The notes beneath the pieces are model-generated. The model worked only from the letters and a program-made list of their open reading frames with translations. It ran no database searches and had not been told where the DNA came from. Of a stretch of DNA of 55,599 nucleotides, positions 1 through 8,145 are shown in pieces; position 1 is the first letter of the stretch; each line of letters begins with the position of its first letter. The translations under genes were made by a program, and so were the position numbers. This DNA is from Pricia antarctica (GTDB lineage Bacteria > Bacteroidota > Bacteroidia > Flavobacteriales > Flavobacteriaceae). The DNA is taken from positions 1 to 55,599 of the forward strand of contig DRGL01000025.1 in assembly GCA_011050085.1 (NCBI GenBank), written 5' to 3'.

Positions 1-177
1 TAATATGCTCCAAAAATTATATAGACATTCATCGATTACCACTACTATAAATTACCAATCTAACTTTATGCATAGGGATGCCGATAATGCTTTGGATAGC
101 GTCATTAATTTTTGATTTCTGAAATTCTAAATCATCTTTGCACAATCTGTGCATCACAATTTTATTATCTTTGCAGG
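1..177. other. Gene-free left edge
   Basis: No coding region is supported here. The only feature is a Bacteroidota-type -7 element just before the first gene (annotated separately). No repeat of the tRNA-Leu 3' end seen at the right edge occurs here, so this is not the left end of the ICE. Confidence 0.5.
166..173 (+). promoter_or_regulatory. Candidate -7 promoter element TAtcTTTG
   Basis: TATCTTTG matches the Bacteroidota -7 consensus TAnnTTTG. A TTTG lies at 137-140 but 25 bases away, more than the usual 19-21, so the -33 box is uncertain. If the element is used, transcription would begin about at the GTG at 178 and the message would be leaderless or nearly so. Confidence 0.35.
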
Positions 178-489
178 GTGAAAATATTAACTATCATATT
201 ATCCGTTTACTTTTTGGTACTCAATGTTGTGCCGTGTGATGATAGTGAAGTTAGTTTATATGATTTTCAAAATGACTTACAAACACAGTTAAATCATAAT
301 TCAGATAATACCGAACAGCCGGTATGCATCAATTTTTGCCTTTGTAGCTGTTGTCACGTAAATGTTGTAAATGTCGATGTAGTTCCGTTTGTTATGCCAT
401 CTTTTGATATTTCTTCTGAAATATTCTTCCATTCTGATGGTTTTGGAAAAGATCTTCCCCTCTCCCTTTTGCAGCCTCCACAGGTTTAA
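178..489 (+). CDS. DUF6660-like small exported Cys-rich protein
   Basis: About 103 residues from a GTG start; upstream in-frame codons at 112-177 lack the expected N-terminus, whereas KILTIILSVYFLVLNVVPC after the GTG is a signal-peptide-like hydrophobic segment. The middle carries a tight CINFCLCSCCH cluster that could bind a soft metal, and the C-terminus ends LLQPPQV. I recognise this pattern as the small DUF6660-type proteins that sit directly upstream of CusA/CzcA pumps in Bacteroidota. The RND pump gene follows 127 bases downstream on the same strand. The function is not established; metal sensing or delivery at the cell envelope is inference from the cysteine cluster and the neighbour. 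Confidence 0.6.
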   Translation: MKILTIILSVYFLVLNVVPCDDSEVSLYDFQNDLQTQLNHNSDNTEQPVCINFCLCSCCHVNVVNVDVVPFVMPSFDISSEIFFHSDGFGKDLPLSLLQPPQV

Positions 490-616
490 TTCAGTTTTCA
501 TAGGATAATTATAGCTTTATCCTTCTTAGACCTTCTTAGGTCAATTCTAATTCGATATGATTTTGCACACAGCAAATTCGTACTGAAAAGTTTCAATGAA
601 TTAAACCCTTCTTTAT

Positions 617-3600
617 ATGATTAACAAAATCATAGCATTCTCTATAAATAATAAATTTATAGTGGGCCTGCTAACATTGGCTCTAATAGGAACCGGAATC
701 TGGTCGATGATGACCGTGAATCTGGGATCGGTTCCTGATATTACAAATAACCAGGTACAGGTTATTACCCAATCCCCAAGTTTAGGTACTGAAGATATTG
801 AACAATTTGTCACCTATCCCGTAGAATTGGCAATGGGAAATCTTCCCGGGGTGACTGAATTAAGATCGGTTTCCCGTTTCGGACTTTCGGTTGTAACCAT
901 TGTTTTTGAAGATGATATGGGCACCTATTTGCCCCGGCAGCTGGTTCAGGAAAAATTGACCGAGCTGCAGGAAACCATTCCCGAAAATTTTGGCAGCCCA
1001 ACTATGGGTCCAATTTCTACCGGGCTGGGACAGATTTATGAATATACCATCCAGCCGCAACCTGGTTTTGAGGACAATTACACCCCTACGGAGCTCCGAA
1101 GCATTCAGGACTGGATTATAAAGAGGCAGTTAACCTTGCTGGAAGGGGTTGTGGAAGTGAATTCCTTTGGGGGATACATCAAACAGTACGAAGTAGCTAT
1201 TAGCCCTGAGAAATTAAATGCGCTGGATGTAAGCATCTCCCAGGTATATGAGGCTCTGGCACGGAATAATGTAAATACCGGTGGAGCTTATATTGAAAAG
1301 ACGAGAATGGCCAATTTCATTCGTGGAGAAGGCCTAATCCAGTCTTTGGATGACATCAGAAAAATTGTTGTTGCGAATGAAAAAAATACTCCTGTTACCA
1401 TTGGTGATATAGTCGAAGAAGTGAGATTCGGAAGTCAAGTGCGCTATGGGGCTTTTACGAAGGATGGAGAGGAAGCCGTGGGTGGTATTATTATGATGCT
1501 CAAAGGTTCCAATCCTAATGCAGTGATACAGAATGTAAAGGATAGGATGGCAGAGGTAGAAATATCATTGCCTGAAGGGCTTGAAATACAACCTATTATT
1601 GATCAAAGTGCCCTTATCGGAAGAACAACCGATACCGTGACTAAAAACTTACTGGAAGGAGCCTTAATCGTAATCTTCGCTCTGGTATTCCTATTAGGTA
1701 GTTTGCGCGGAGGCCTGATTACCGCCACTACCATTCCCTTATCTTTGCTTTTTGCCTTCATTTTAATGAAACAGTTTGGTGTTTGGGCAAACCTGATGAG
1801 CCTGGGAGCCATCGACTTCGGGATAATCATTGACGGAGCCGTCATTATCATAGAAGGTACTGTTTATGAAATACAAAAGCGTATTAGGGCTGGGAAGCTC
1901 AAGTTTAACCGGGGGGTGATGGATGAGGTAGCTTATGATGCGGGGAGTACCATGATGGGGTCGGCCTTTTTCGGACAGATTATCATCCTTATTGTATTTA
2001 CACCTATTCTGTTTCTCACCGGGGTTGAAGGAAAGATGTTTAAGCCAATGGCCTATACATTTGGTTTTGCGATGATTGGTGCCATTATCTTGTGTCTCAC
2101 CTATGTACCGATGATGGCTGCATTGTTTATGAAACCCATTCAAAACAAGAAAAACTGGTATGGCAGATTAGAGCGATGGCTGGAAAGAATCAGTGATAAA
2201 ATTATTGGTGGTATTCATCGTGCCTATCTTCCGCTTTTAAAAGCTTCCCTTCGTCTCAGAGCGGCGGTGATCATAGGATCTATCGTTTTATTAGGAGCTG
2301 CAGGCTATGTTTTCTCCACTATGGGGGGAGAATTTATTCCACAGTTGGATGAAGGTGATATTGCCATGCAAGCTTTGATCAGGCCCGGGAGTTCGTTGAC
2401 TGAATCCATAGAAGTCTCGAAGAAAATTGAAACTTTGTTATTGGAGAACTTCCCTGAAATCGAAACGGTAACAGCCCGTATTGGGGTGGCCGATATTCCG
2501 ACTGACCCTATGCCAATGGATATCGCCGATATGTATATAATACTCGAAAAAGACACAGAAAAATGGGTGTCTGCTGAATCCAAAGAAGGACTTATTGAAC
2601 AAATTCAGGACCTGCTCAACAAAAATCTGACCGGTGTCAACCTGGTTTTTACCCAGCCTATAGAGCTAAGGTTTAATGAGCTATTGGAAGGGGTAAGAGA
2701 AGATATTGCGGTAAAACTCTATGGCGAGGATCTGGAAGTTCTATCCACTAAGGTTCAGGAAATGGCAGAGATTATTCAAACTGTGCCCGGAACAGCAGAT
2801 GTAAATGCAGAGAGAACTTCTGGTCTCCCACAAATGACAGTCCGTTATAACCGGGATAAACTCGCTCAATACGGGCTGGATATTCAAAAAATCAATGAGT
2901 ATATAAGTACCGCATTTGCAGGCGGAGTTGCCGGGGTTGTTTTTGAAGGAGAAAGGCGTTTCGACCTGGTGGTTCGCTTTGACGAAGCACATCGACAGAG
3001 TATTGAAGATCTAAGAACTTTGTACATCGACCTTGATAATGGTACACAGATTCCTATCAATGAAATAGCCGATATAGGATATGTGCCCGGACCAATGCAG
3101 ATATCACGTGACAATACCTATCGAAGAACTTATGTTGGGGTGAATACCCGGGGGCGCGATGTGGAGTCGGTAGTAAATGACATCCAGGCAAAACTGGATG
3201 CCGAACTGGATTTACCCCCGGGATACTACATTGAATATGGTGGAGAATTTGAAAATCTTCAAAGTGCAAAAAATCGACTCTCCATTGTTGTTCCTATCGC
3301 CCTCTTCCTGATTTTTGTACTACTTTATTTTGCACTTGGATCTTTTTCGCAATCTATCATGATTTATATGGCCATCCCATTAGCTGCCATTGGGGGTATT
3401 TTCGCCCTCTGGCTCCGGGACATGCCGTTCAGTATTTCGGCAGGTGTAGGTTTTATCGTGCTCTTTGGAGTTGCAGTATTAAACGGACTTGTGCTGGTGA
3501 ATCGCTTCAATTCATTAAAAGAAGAAGGCGTAACCAGTATCAAAGACCGGATTTTTATGGGTACCAAGGAAAGAATTAGGCCGATTATGCTTACAGCGGT

Positions 3601-5089
3601 AACAGATATTTTAGGGTTCATGCCTATGGCCTTTTCCACATCAGCAGGAGCAGAGGTGCAGCAGCCATTAGCTACAGTAGTAATTGGAGGTATGCTCACA
3701 GCTACCCTCCTCACTTTGGTGGTACTGCCTGTACTTTATACATTAGTAGAAAATATGAAAAACAGAAGAAATAGTAATAATAATGGCCTTGCACCAGCAC
3801 CGGCAATATTGGTGGCATTGCTTTCTGTCGGAAGCCTTTTAGGTTTTAGCACCCCTGCAGGGGCACAGGAAAACAATTCTTTACAGGAAAATATTCCGGT
3901 GCAGTCTGAGACAGTTCAGCAGCAGGATTCACTACAAAGCTTAAATTTAGAAGAGGCCAAAAAACGTGCTGTAGAAGCTTTTCCGAGGATAAAAGCCGCT
4001 GCCCTGGAGATAGAAAGCCAGAAAGCCTTGAAAAAGACGGCCTGGGACCTTGGTAATACGCAGCTATTTACCGGCGCAGAAGAAATTAGCGACGGTTCGA
4101 GTAATGCTGACCTCGGTGTTTATACACAAATCGGGATTAAGCAACAAAATATCGACATCTTCGGGATTGCCCCGCGCCTGAAGTTGCAGAAAGAAAAAGT
4201 GGCCCTGGCAGAAGAAGCCCTTGATCTTTCCATTCTTGAAGTAGAGCTGGAGGTAAGTCAGGCCTGGGCATCGGTGTATGCTGCTAAAAATGCATATGAA
4301 ACACTGCGGAGTCTGGACTCCTCATTTACGGATATTGAAAGAGCTGCACAAATAAGGCTGGAAACAGAAACGATCTCCAGGTTGGAATATTTGGCCACCG
4401 TAAATCAAGGGAATGAGGTTGAAATTCAAAAAGAGCAGGCATACAGGGATTATCTTAAAGCTTTTCAGCGATTCAACCTGTGGTTTGCCAGTGACACACT
4501 TTATACGGTACCTAATGTTCCTGCCGAAGAGTTTGATGAGCCCATTGCCGAATTATTACAACCTCTTGGCAATCATCCCCTCCTCGATGTTTATGAGCAA
4601 CGGGTAGAAGTGGCTGATGCAACTTTAAAGGAAAGGCGATCGCAGTTTCTTCCAAAATTCCAGGCGCAGTACGGTAGGCAGAAAATTGACGGCCAAACGG
4701 GCTTTTATCAATATCAGGTGGGCATCAGCATTCCATTGTTCTTTGGACCCGAACTGGGGAGAACACAATCTGCCAGGATAGACCGGGAAATAGCTGAGGC
4801 AAATCTACAGCAGACGCAGTTGGAACTAAAATCAGCTTACGCTGGTGCGCGCGAAGAATACCTGAAGTGGCTTAACTCCTGGAGATATTATCAGGAGGAG
4901 GCGCTTCCTTTGGCCATCGAACAGCGGGAAGGAGCAATCATTGCGTATAGGGAAGGAGCAATTGATTATGTGACCTTTCTCCAAAATATAAGGGATGCTG
5001 TACGGATAGAGATTGATGCCTGGGAGGCATTGGCAAGTTATCTCGACAGCCGCTCCCAACTTGAATATTATATGAATACTTCAGAATAA
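617..5089 (+). CDS. CusA/CzcA-family heavy-metal RND pump fused to a TolC-like outer-membrane factor
   Basis: 1490 residues. Residues 1 to about 1045 are a heavy-metal-efflux RND transporter: N-terminal helix, periplasmic porter domains, and the proton-relay helix GAIDFGIIIDGAVIIIE with D400 and D406. A second half of TM helices ends near residue 1045. A linker and hydrophobic segment (about 1060-1082, ending PAGAQ like a signal peptide) lead into a TolC/OEP-type domain (from about 1109, LNLEEAKKRAVEAFP) with long helical repeats. The usual CusA is about 1040 residues, so the extra 450 are the fused channel; this architecture is known in Bacteroidota. It exports monovalent (Cu/Ag) or divalent (Zn/Cd/Co) cations; which one cannot be told from sequence. 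The adaptor gene follows. Confidence 0.93.
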   Translation: MINKIIAFSINNKFIVGLLTLALIGTGIWSMMTVNLGSVPDITNNQVQVITQSPSLGTEDIEQFVTYPVELAMGNLPGVTELRSVSRFGLSVVTIVFEDDMGTYLPRQLVQEKLTELQETIPENFGSPTMGPISTGLGQIYEYTIQPQPGFEDNYTPTELRSIQDWIIKRQLTLLEGVVEVNSFGGYIKQYEVAISPEKLNALDVSISQVYEALARNNVNTGGAYIEKTRMANFIRGEGLIQSLDDIRKIVVANEKNTPVTIGDIVEEVRFGSQVRYGAFTKDGEEAVGGIIMMLKGSNPNAVIQNVKDRMAEVEISLPEGLEIQPIIDQSALIGRTTDTVTKNLLEGALIVIFALVFLLGSLRGGLITATTIPLSLLFAFILMKQFGVWANLMSLGAIDFGIIIDGAVIIIEGTVYEIQKRIRAGKLKFNRGVMDEVAYDAGSTMMGSAFFGQIIILIVFTPILFLTGVEGKMFKPMAYTFGFAMIGAIILCLTYVPMMAALFMKPIQNKKNWYGRLERWLERISDKIIGGIHRAYLPLLKASLRLRAAVIIGSIVLLGAAGYVFSTMGGEFIPQLDEGDIAMQALIRPGSSLTESIEVSKKIETLLLENFPEIETVTARIGVADIPTDPMPMDIADMYIILEKDTEKWVSAESKEGLIEQIQDLLNKNLTGVNLVFTQPIELRFNELLEGVREDIAVKLYGEDLEVLSTKVQEMAEIIQTVPGTADVNAERTSGLPQMTVRYNRDKLAQYGLDIQKINEYISTAFAGGVAGVVFEGERRFDLVVRFDEAHRQSIEDLRTLYIDLDNGTQIPINEIADIGYVPGPMQISRDNTYRRTYVGVNTRGRDVESVVNDIQAKLDAELDLPPGYYIEYGGEFENLQSAKNRLSIVVPIALFLIFVLLYFALGSFSQSIMIYMAIPLAAIGGIFALWLRDMPFSISAGVGFIVLFGVAVLNGLVLVNRFNSLKEEGVTSIKDRIFMGTKERIRPIMLTAVTDILGFMPMAFSTSAGAEVQQPLATVVIGGMLTATLLTLVVLPVLYTLVENMKNRRNSNNNGLAPAPAILVALLSVGSLLGFSTPAGAQENNSLQENIPVQSETVQQQDSLQSLNLEEAKKRAVEAFPRIKAAALEIESQKALKKTAWDLGNTQLFTGAEEISDGSSNADLGVYTQIGIKQQNIDIFGIAPRLKLQKEKVALAEEALDLSILEVELEVSQAWASVYAAKNAYETLRSLDSSFTDIERAAQIRLETETISRLEYLATVNQGNEVEIQKEQAYRDYLKAFQRFNLWFASDTLYTVPNVPAEEFDEPIAELLQPLGNHPLLDVYEQRVEVADATLKERRSQFLPKFQAQYGRQKIDGQTGFYQYQVGISIPLFFGPELGRTQSARIDREIAEANLQQTQLELKSAYAGAREEYLKWLNSWRYYQEEALPLAIEQREGAIIAYREGAIDYVTFLQNIRDAVRIEIDAWEALASYLDSRSQLEYYMNTSE

Positions 5090-5124
5090 ATTGGTACTAA
5101 TAGCTAAAGAATAAAAAAATGAAA

Positions 5125-5139
5125 CCAGCATGATGCTGG
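5125..5139. repeat. Short palindrome between pump and adaptor genes
   Basis: CCAGCAT-G-ATGCTGG has perfect 7-base arms round one base, in the 129-base gap between the RND pump and the adaptor. It could be a weak regulatory or mRNA-processing site; it is not followed by a T run, so it is not an obvious terminator. Confidence 0.3.
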
Positions 5140-5218
5140 ACGCAAAAATTGGCAACACACAGGGGAATGATTGTAAACCTGAACCAATTTGTCCAGCTTG
5201 ATGTAAAATTTTAAACAG

Positions 5219-6442
5219 ATGAAAAAATACATTATAAAATTGTTTACCCTATTTATTGCAACAACCCTTTTTATTGCCTGTAATGGCGGGGGAAGCGAAG
5301 AAGGGGAAACTGTAGCTCAGGAAGAGCAGGCTGTAGAAGAAGGTGGAGAGGAAGAAGAAGAAGGCGGAATGAGAGAGGTTCACCTCTCCGAGCTCAAGTT
5401 TAATAGCCTGGGCATAAAATTAGACACCCTGCCCACCCGGCCACTTTCAGAAGTAGTTTCGGCTACAGGACAACTGGAAGTGCCACCACAATATGAAGCT
5501 ACGGTAACTGCTGTTATAGGAGCCAATGTAACTTCTATTGAGGTGATTGAGGGGGATGAAGTCAGAAAAGGACAAACTCTGGCTTATCTCTCTCACCCCA
5601 ACCTCACCAGATTACAAACCGATTATATGACAGCTTACAGCCGAATGCAGAACCTGGAGCAAGAATTCAATCGTCAACAAAGGCTGTACGAACAGGAAGT
5701 TGGTTCGGGTAAATTATTTCAACAGGCACAGGCCGATTATCGCGTTGTGCAGGCAGAAGTGAAAGGGCTCGAGTCACAGCTCAGAAGTTTAAACCTAAAT
5801 GTTGCGAACATTCGGGAAGGAAACATAGTTGAAAACATACCTGTCGTAAGTCCTATAGAAGGGACGATTGCAGATATAAATGTGCAGGTAGGTCAATATG
5901 TGGATCCCCAAACAGAGCTATTGGAAGTGATCAACGCCGAACATGTACATGCCGATTTAATGGTTTTTGCCAAAGATGTTTATAAGGTCAAGGAGGGACA
6001 AAAGGTCCTGCTGCAAATGGAATCAGTGCCCGGCAAGTCATATACTGCTGAGATTTTTTCTGTCGGTAAGAAATTTGAACAGAATCCAAGAGCTGTTCAT
6101 GTCCACGCAGAGATACAGGAAGATTCAGAAAGCCTGGTGCCGGGCATGTACATCAACGGCAGGATAGTGACAGGTGCTGGTACAGAGGTAACGGCTTTAC
6201 CAGAGGAGGCGGTAATTGAGGAAGAAGGAAAATCCTACATCTTCACCGCTGAAAAGCACGAGGAAGATGGGAAAACCGAATGGTCGTTTAAACCGGTGGA
6301 AGTGATCACAGGAGAAGAAAATGAAGGCTGGGTAGAAATTAAGTTATTGGAGCCTTTGCCTGAAGATGCAAAGGTGGCGTGGAACAGTGCCTATTATCTG
6401 ATCGCAGAAATGAAAAAAGGGGAAACAGGAGATGACGATTAA
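5219..6442 (+). CDS. RND efflux periplasmic adaptor (CusB/CzcB family), lipoprotein
   Basis: 407 residues. The N-terminus is a lipoprotein signal with the lipobox ending LFIAC (Cys21), so the protein is predicted to be acylated. An unusually acidic stretch follows (residues about 28-49, nearly all Glu/Gly). Then come the halves of a biotinyl-lipoyl-like domain (EATVTAVIGANVTSIEVIEG and VVSPIEGTIADINVQVG) flanking a coiled-coil hairpin (about 138-200), and a beta-barrel and membrane-proximal domain. It links the inner-membrane pump to its outer-membrane channel and in this family can ferry metal to the pump. It forms an operon with the preceding pump gene. Confidence 0.92.
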   Translation: MKKYIIKLFTLFIATTLFIACNGGGSEEGETVAQEEQAVEEGGEEEEEGGMREVHLSELKFNSLGIKLDTLPTRPLSEVVSATGQLEVPPQYEATVTAVIGANVTSIEVIEGDEVRKGQTLAYLSHPNLTRLQTDYMTAYSRMQNLEQEFNRQQRLYEQEVGSGKLFQQAQADYRVVQAEVKGLESQLRSLNLNVANIREGNIVENIPVVSPIEGTIADINVQVGQYVDPQTELLEVINAEHVHADLMVFAKDVYKVKEGQKVLLQMESVPGKSYTAEIFSVGKKFEQNPRAVHVHAEIQEDSESLVPGMYINGRIVTGAGTEVTALPEEAVIEEEGKSYIFTAEKHEEDGKTEWSFKPVEVITGEENEGWVEIKLLEPLPEDAKVAWNSAYYLIAEMKKGETGDDD

Positions 6443-6468
6443 ATCTGATTATTTGAAAAGTTGCCTAA

Positions 6469-6508
6469 AAACAGTTGGCTATAGTCATTCGTGCTTTGCC
6501 AACTGTTT
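6469..6508 (+). terminator. Terminator-like hairpin after the efflux operon
   Basis: Perfect 11-base inverted repeat AAACAGTTGGC / GCCAACTGTTT with an 18-base loop, flanked by A and T residues. It sits just after the adaptor gene and before the PII-like gene and would work in either direction. Confidence 0.6.
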
Positions 6509-6561
6509 CTTGGCCCTTTGTCAACTTTATTAATTGATTGAAACCTAAAACGATTAAAACC

Positions 6562-6900
6562 ATGAAAGAAATAAAAGCATTTATAAAACCGAACCGAATC
6601 CAAAGAGTCATTGAAGCACTTTCTGACAATGGATTTGAAAGTATGACACTTTCACAAGCAGAAGGCACGGGCGCATTCAAGGCAAAAGGTACAAGACCGT
6701 CACTGGATTTTCACGTAACAGATAGTCCAGTGGTAAAATTGGAACTTGTCTGCCAGAACGAAGAGGCTCAGAAGGCTATAGATATTATAACCGAAAACGG
6801 TAAATCTCCTGAAAAGGGGGACGGAATAATTTATATAACCAGTATAGACGATGCCTTTAAAATCAAAACTGGTGAATCTCTCAAGAGGTATGACTTATAA
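6562..6900 (+). CDS. PII-like regulatory protein
   Basis: 112 residues from ATG 6562; MKEIKAFIKPNRIQRVIEAL is the classical PII N-terminus, so an upstream TTG at 6538 is rejected. The fold is seen in the ferredoxin-like N-terminal strand-helix and in KGDGIIYITSIDDAFKIKTG, the PII C-terminal signature. The T-loop region (about 37-55) lacks the usual uridylylated Tyr, so it is not a classical GlnB/GlnK. PII-like proteins often sit beside metal-efflux RND pumps, probably sensing or tuning transport. It lies 54 bases downstream of the terminator and 14 bases upstream of the Fur gene, forming a small regulatory operon. Confidence 0.85.
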   Translation: MKEIKAFIKPNRIQRVIEALSDNGFESMTLSQAEGTGAFKAKGTRPSLDFHVTDSPVVKLELVCQNEEAQKAIDIITENGKSPEKGDGIIYITSIDDAFKIKTGESLKRYDL

Positions 6901-6914
6901 AACCTGATGTAAAA

Positions 6915-7346
6915 ATGGAAGACATAGTAAAAAAACTGGAAGAAAAGGGCGTTAAACCTACTGCTATGCGCCTGTTGACCTACAAACATTTATCAAAAAT
7001 GGAAGTAGCAATAAGTTTGGGAGAACTCGAAAAGCATTTTAAAAGTTCAGAGCGTAGCACCCTTTTTCGTACTATGAAAACATTTGAGGAAAACAAATTG
7101 GTACACGCCATCGAAGACGGTACTGGCTTTGTAAAATATGCCCTTTGTGATGAAGATTGTCAATGCGAAGTGGGCAATGACCTTCATTTGCATTTTCACT
7201 GTAATAAATGTGATGAAACAATTTGTCTCACAGACCATAAAATACCCCAAATCAACTTACCCCAAGGTTTTAAGGCAGAAAACATCAATTTGATCGTACA
7301 AGGGATATGTGTAAAGTGTGGCAATGAAGGTGCAGATTCACGATGA
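6915..7346 (+). CDS. Fur-family transcriptional regulator
   Basis: 143 residues. An N-terminal winged helix (GVKPTAMRLLTYKHL ... RSTLFRTMKTFEENKLVHAI) is followed by the metal-binding dimerisation domain: HLHFHCNKCDETICL supplies histidines and a CxxC pair, and GICVKCGNE supplies the second CxxC, the usual structural zinc site. An extra cysteine pair (DEDCQCEVG) lies before it. Fur-family proteins repress metal uptake, storage or efflux genes in response to Fe, Zn or peroxide; the effector here is unknown. Its stop overlaps the next ATG (ATGA at 7343), and a paralogue lies at 9807. Confidence 0.9.
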   Translation: MEDIVKKLEEKGVKPTAMRLLTYKHLSKMEVAISLGELEKHFKSSERSTLFRTMKTFEENKLVHAIEDGTGFVKYALCDEDCQCEVGNDLHLHFHCNKCDETICLTDHKIPQINLPQGFKAENINLIVQGICVKCGNEGADSR

Positions 7347-7729
7347 CTTTAAGGTATTACAAATTCAAAAAAAATAAAATGATGACAATAACAAAAAAAA
7401 ACAATACCCTCTTCCTTATTGCTAAAGGTGTGCTTGACCCCAATGACTGCGAGAACTTTTTTTTGGAGCTGAACAGACAAATAAATTCTGCTAAAGATGT
7501 CCGTTGTTATTTTGAAATAAAGGATTGCCAGGGCTGCACACCAGAGGTGTTTGAAATAGATTATTTTCAGAACCTTGAAAAAGAGAAACACCTTGAGAAG
7601 GTTGCGATTGTAGGTTCTTCTAAATATCAAGAAGAATTCACTAAGCTCTTAATGCCCTTTTCTAGAGCACATATCAGATATTTTGAAAGTAAGGATTCCC
7701 TTACTGCAAAAAAATGGATTGAGGCTTAA
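7343..7729 (+). CDS. SpoIIAA-like/STAS-type small protein
   Basis: 128 residues from the ATG at 7343, which overlaps the Fur stop codon; an alternative ATG at 7379 (MMTITKKNNTLF) gives a more family-like N-terminus of 116 residues and may be the true start. The alternating strands and helices (VRCYFEIKDCQGCTPEVFEIDYF, KVAIVGSSKYQEEFTKLLMPF, IRYFESKDSLTAKKWIEA) match the SpoIIAA-like (STAS/SEC14-type) proteins. The role is not known; small proteins of this fold often bind lipids or act in signalling. Close coupling to Fur suggests a stress-related function. Confidence 0.65.
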   Translation: MTLRYYKFKKNKMMTITKKNNTLFLIAKGVLDPNDCENFFLELNRQINSAKDVRCYFEIKDCQGCTPEVFEIDYFQNLEKEKHLEKVAIVGSSKYQEEFTKLLMPFSRAHIRYFESKDSLTAKKWIEA

Positions 7730-7763
7730 ACAGAAAATTAATAAACATTTAAAAACAGATATT

Positions 7764-8084
7764 ATGAAACAGATTAAAAATGCAGGTATTCTAATGGTTT
7801 TGGTGGCTTTTATGATGAGCTTTCAGAGCAATGCACAAAACACAGACAAAATTTTAAAGAACCCTGAAAAAAGGGAACGGGTTATGACGGCCATTATTAA
7901 CAATCCCGAAATGAGAATGGGAATGATGGAAAAGGACACCGCGATGTCCAAGAAGATGAAAGAGAGAATGGCTACAATGAAAAAAGAAAAAGGGATGAAG
8001 TGTGAATGTGAGTGTAAAAATGAAGATGGAAAGTGCCAATGTAAAATGGAGGAGAATGATGAAAATAAAAATGAAAAGCAATGA
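7764..8084 (+). CDS. Secreted Met/Cys-rich, probable metal-binding small protein
   Basis: 106 residues from ATG 7764 (MKQIKNAGILMVLVAFMM), which begins a clean signal peptide cleaved near SNAQ; longer in-frame starts would bury it. The mature part is rich in Met (MRMGMMEKDTAMSKKMKERM) and ends with a cysteine cluster MKCECECKNEDGKCQCKM in a strongly charged tail. I do not recognise a named family. Met-rich and Cys-rich periplasmic peptides commonly bind Cu(I) or Ag(I), and the next gene is a multicopper oxidase, so a periplasmic copper buffer is the best inference. Confidence 0.6.
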   Translation: MKQIKNAGILMVLVAFMMSFQSNAQNTDKILKNPEKRERVMTAIINNPEMRMGMMEKDTAMSKKMKERMATMKKEKGMKCECECKNEDGKCQCKMEENDENKNEKQ

Positions 8085-8145
8085 CTTAAACTAATCGAAT
8101 AAATCTGACGATTTGGGTAATTTGTTAATTAGAAATTGAAAAATT

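Noticed and set aside
1763-2143. Long antisense frames over the RND pump and over other large genes
   Set aside because: They are opposite-strand shadows of genes with intact family motifs and carry no recognisable domains of their own.
5125-5139. Palindrome as a terminator of the pump gene
   Set aside because: No T run and a single-base loop; the adaptor gene behind it must be co-transcribed for the system to work.
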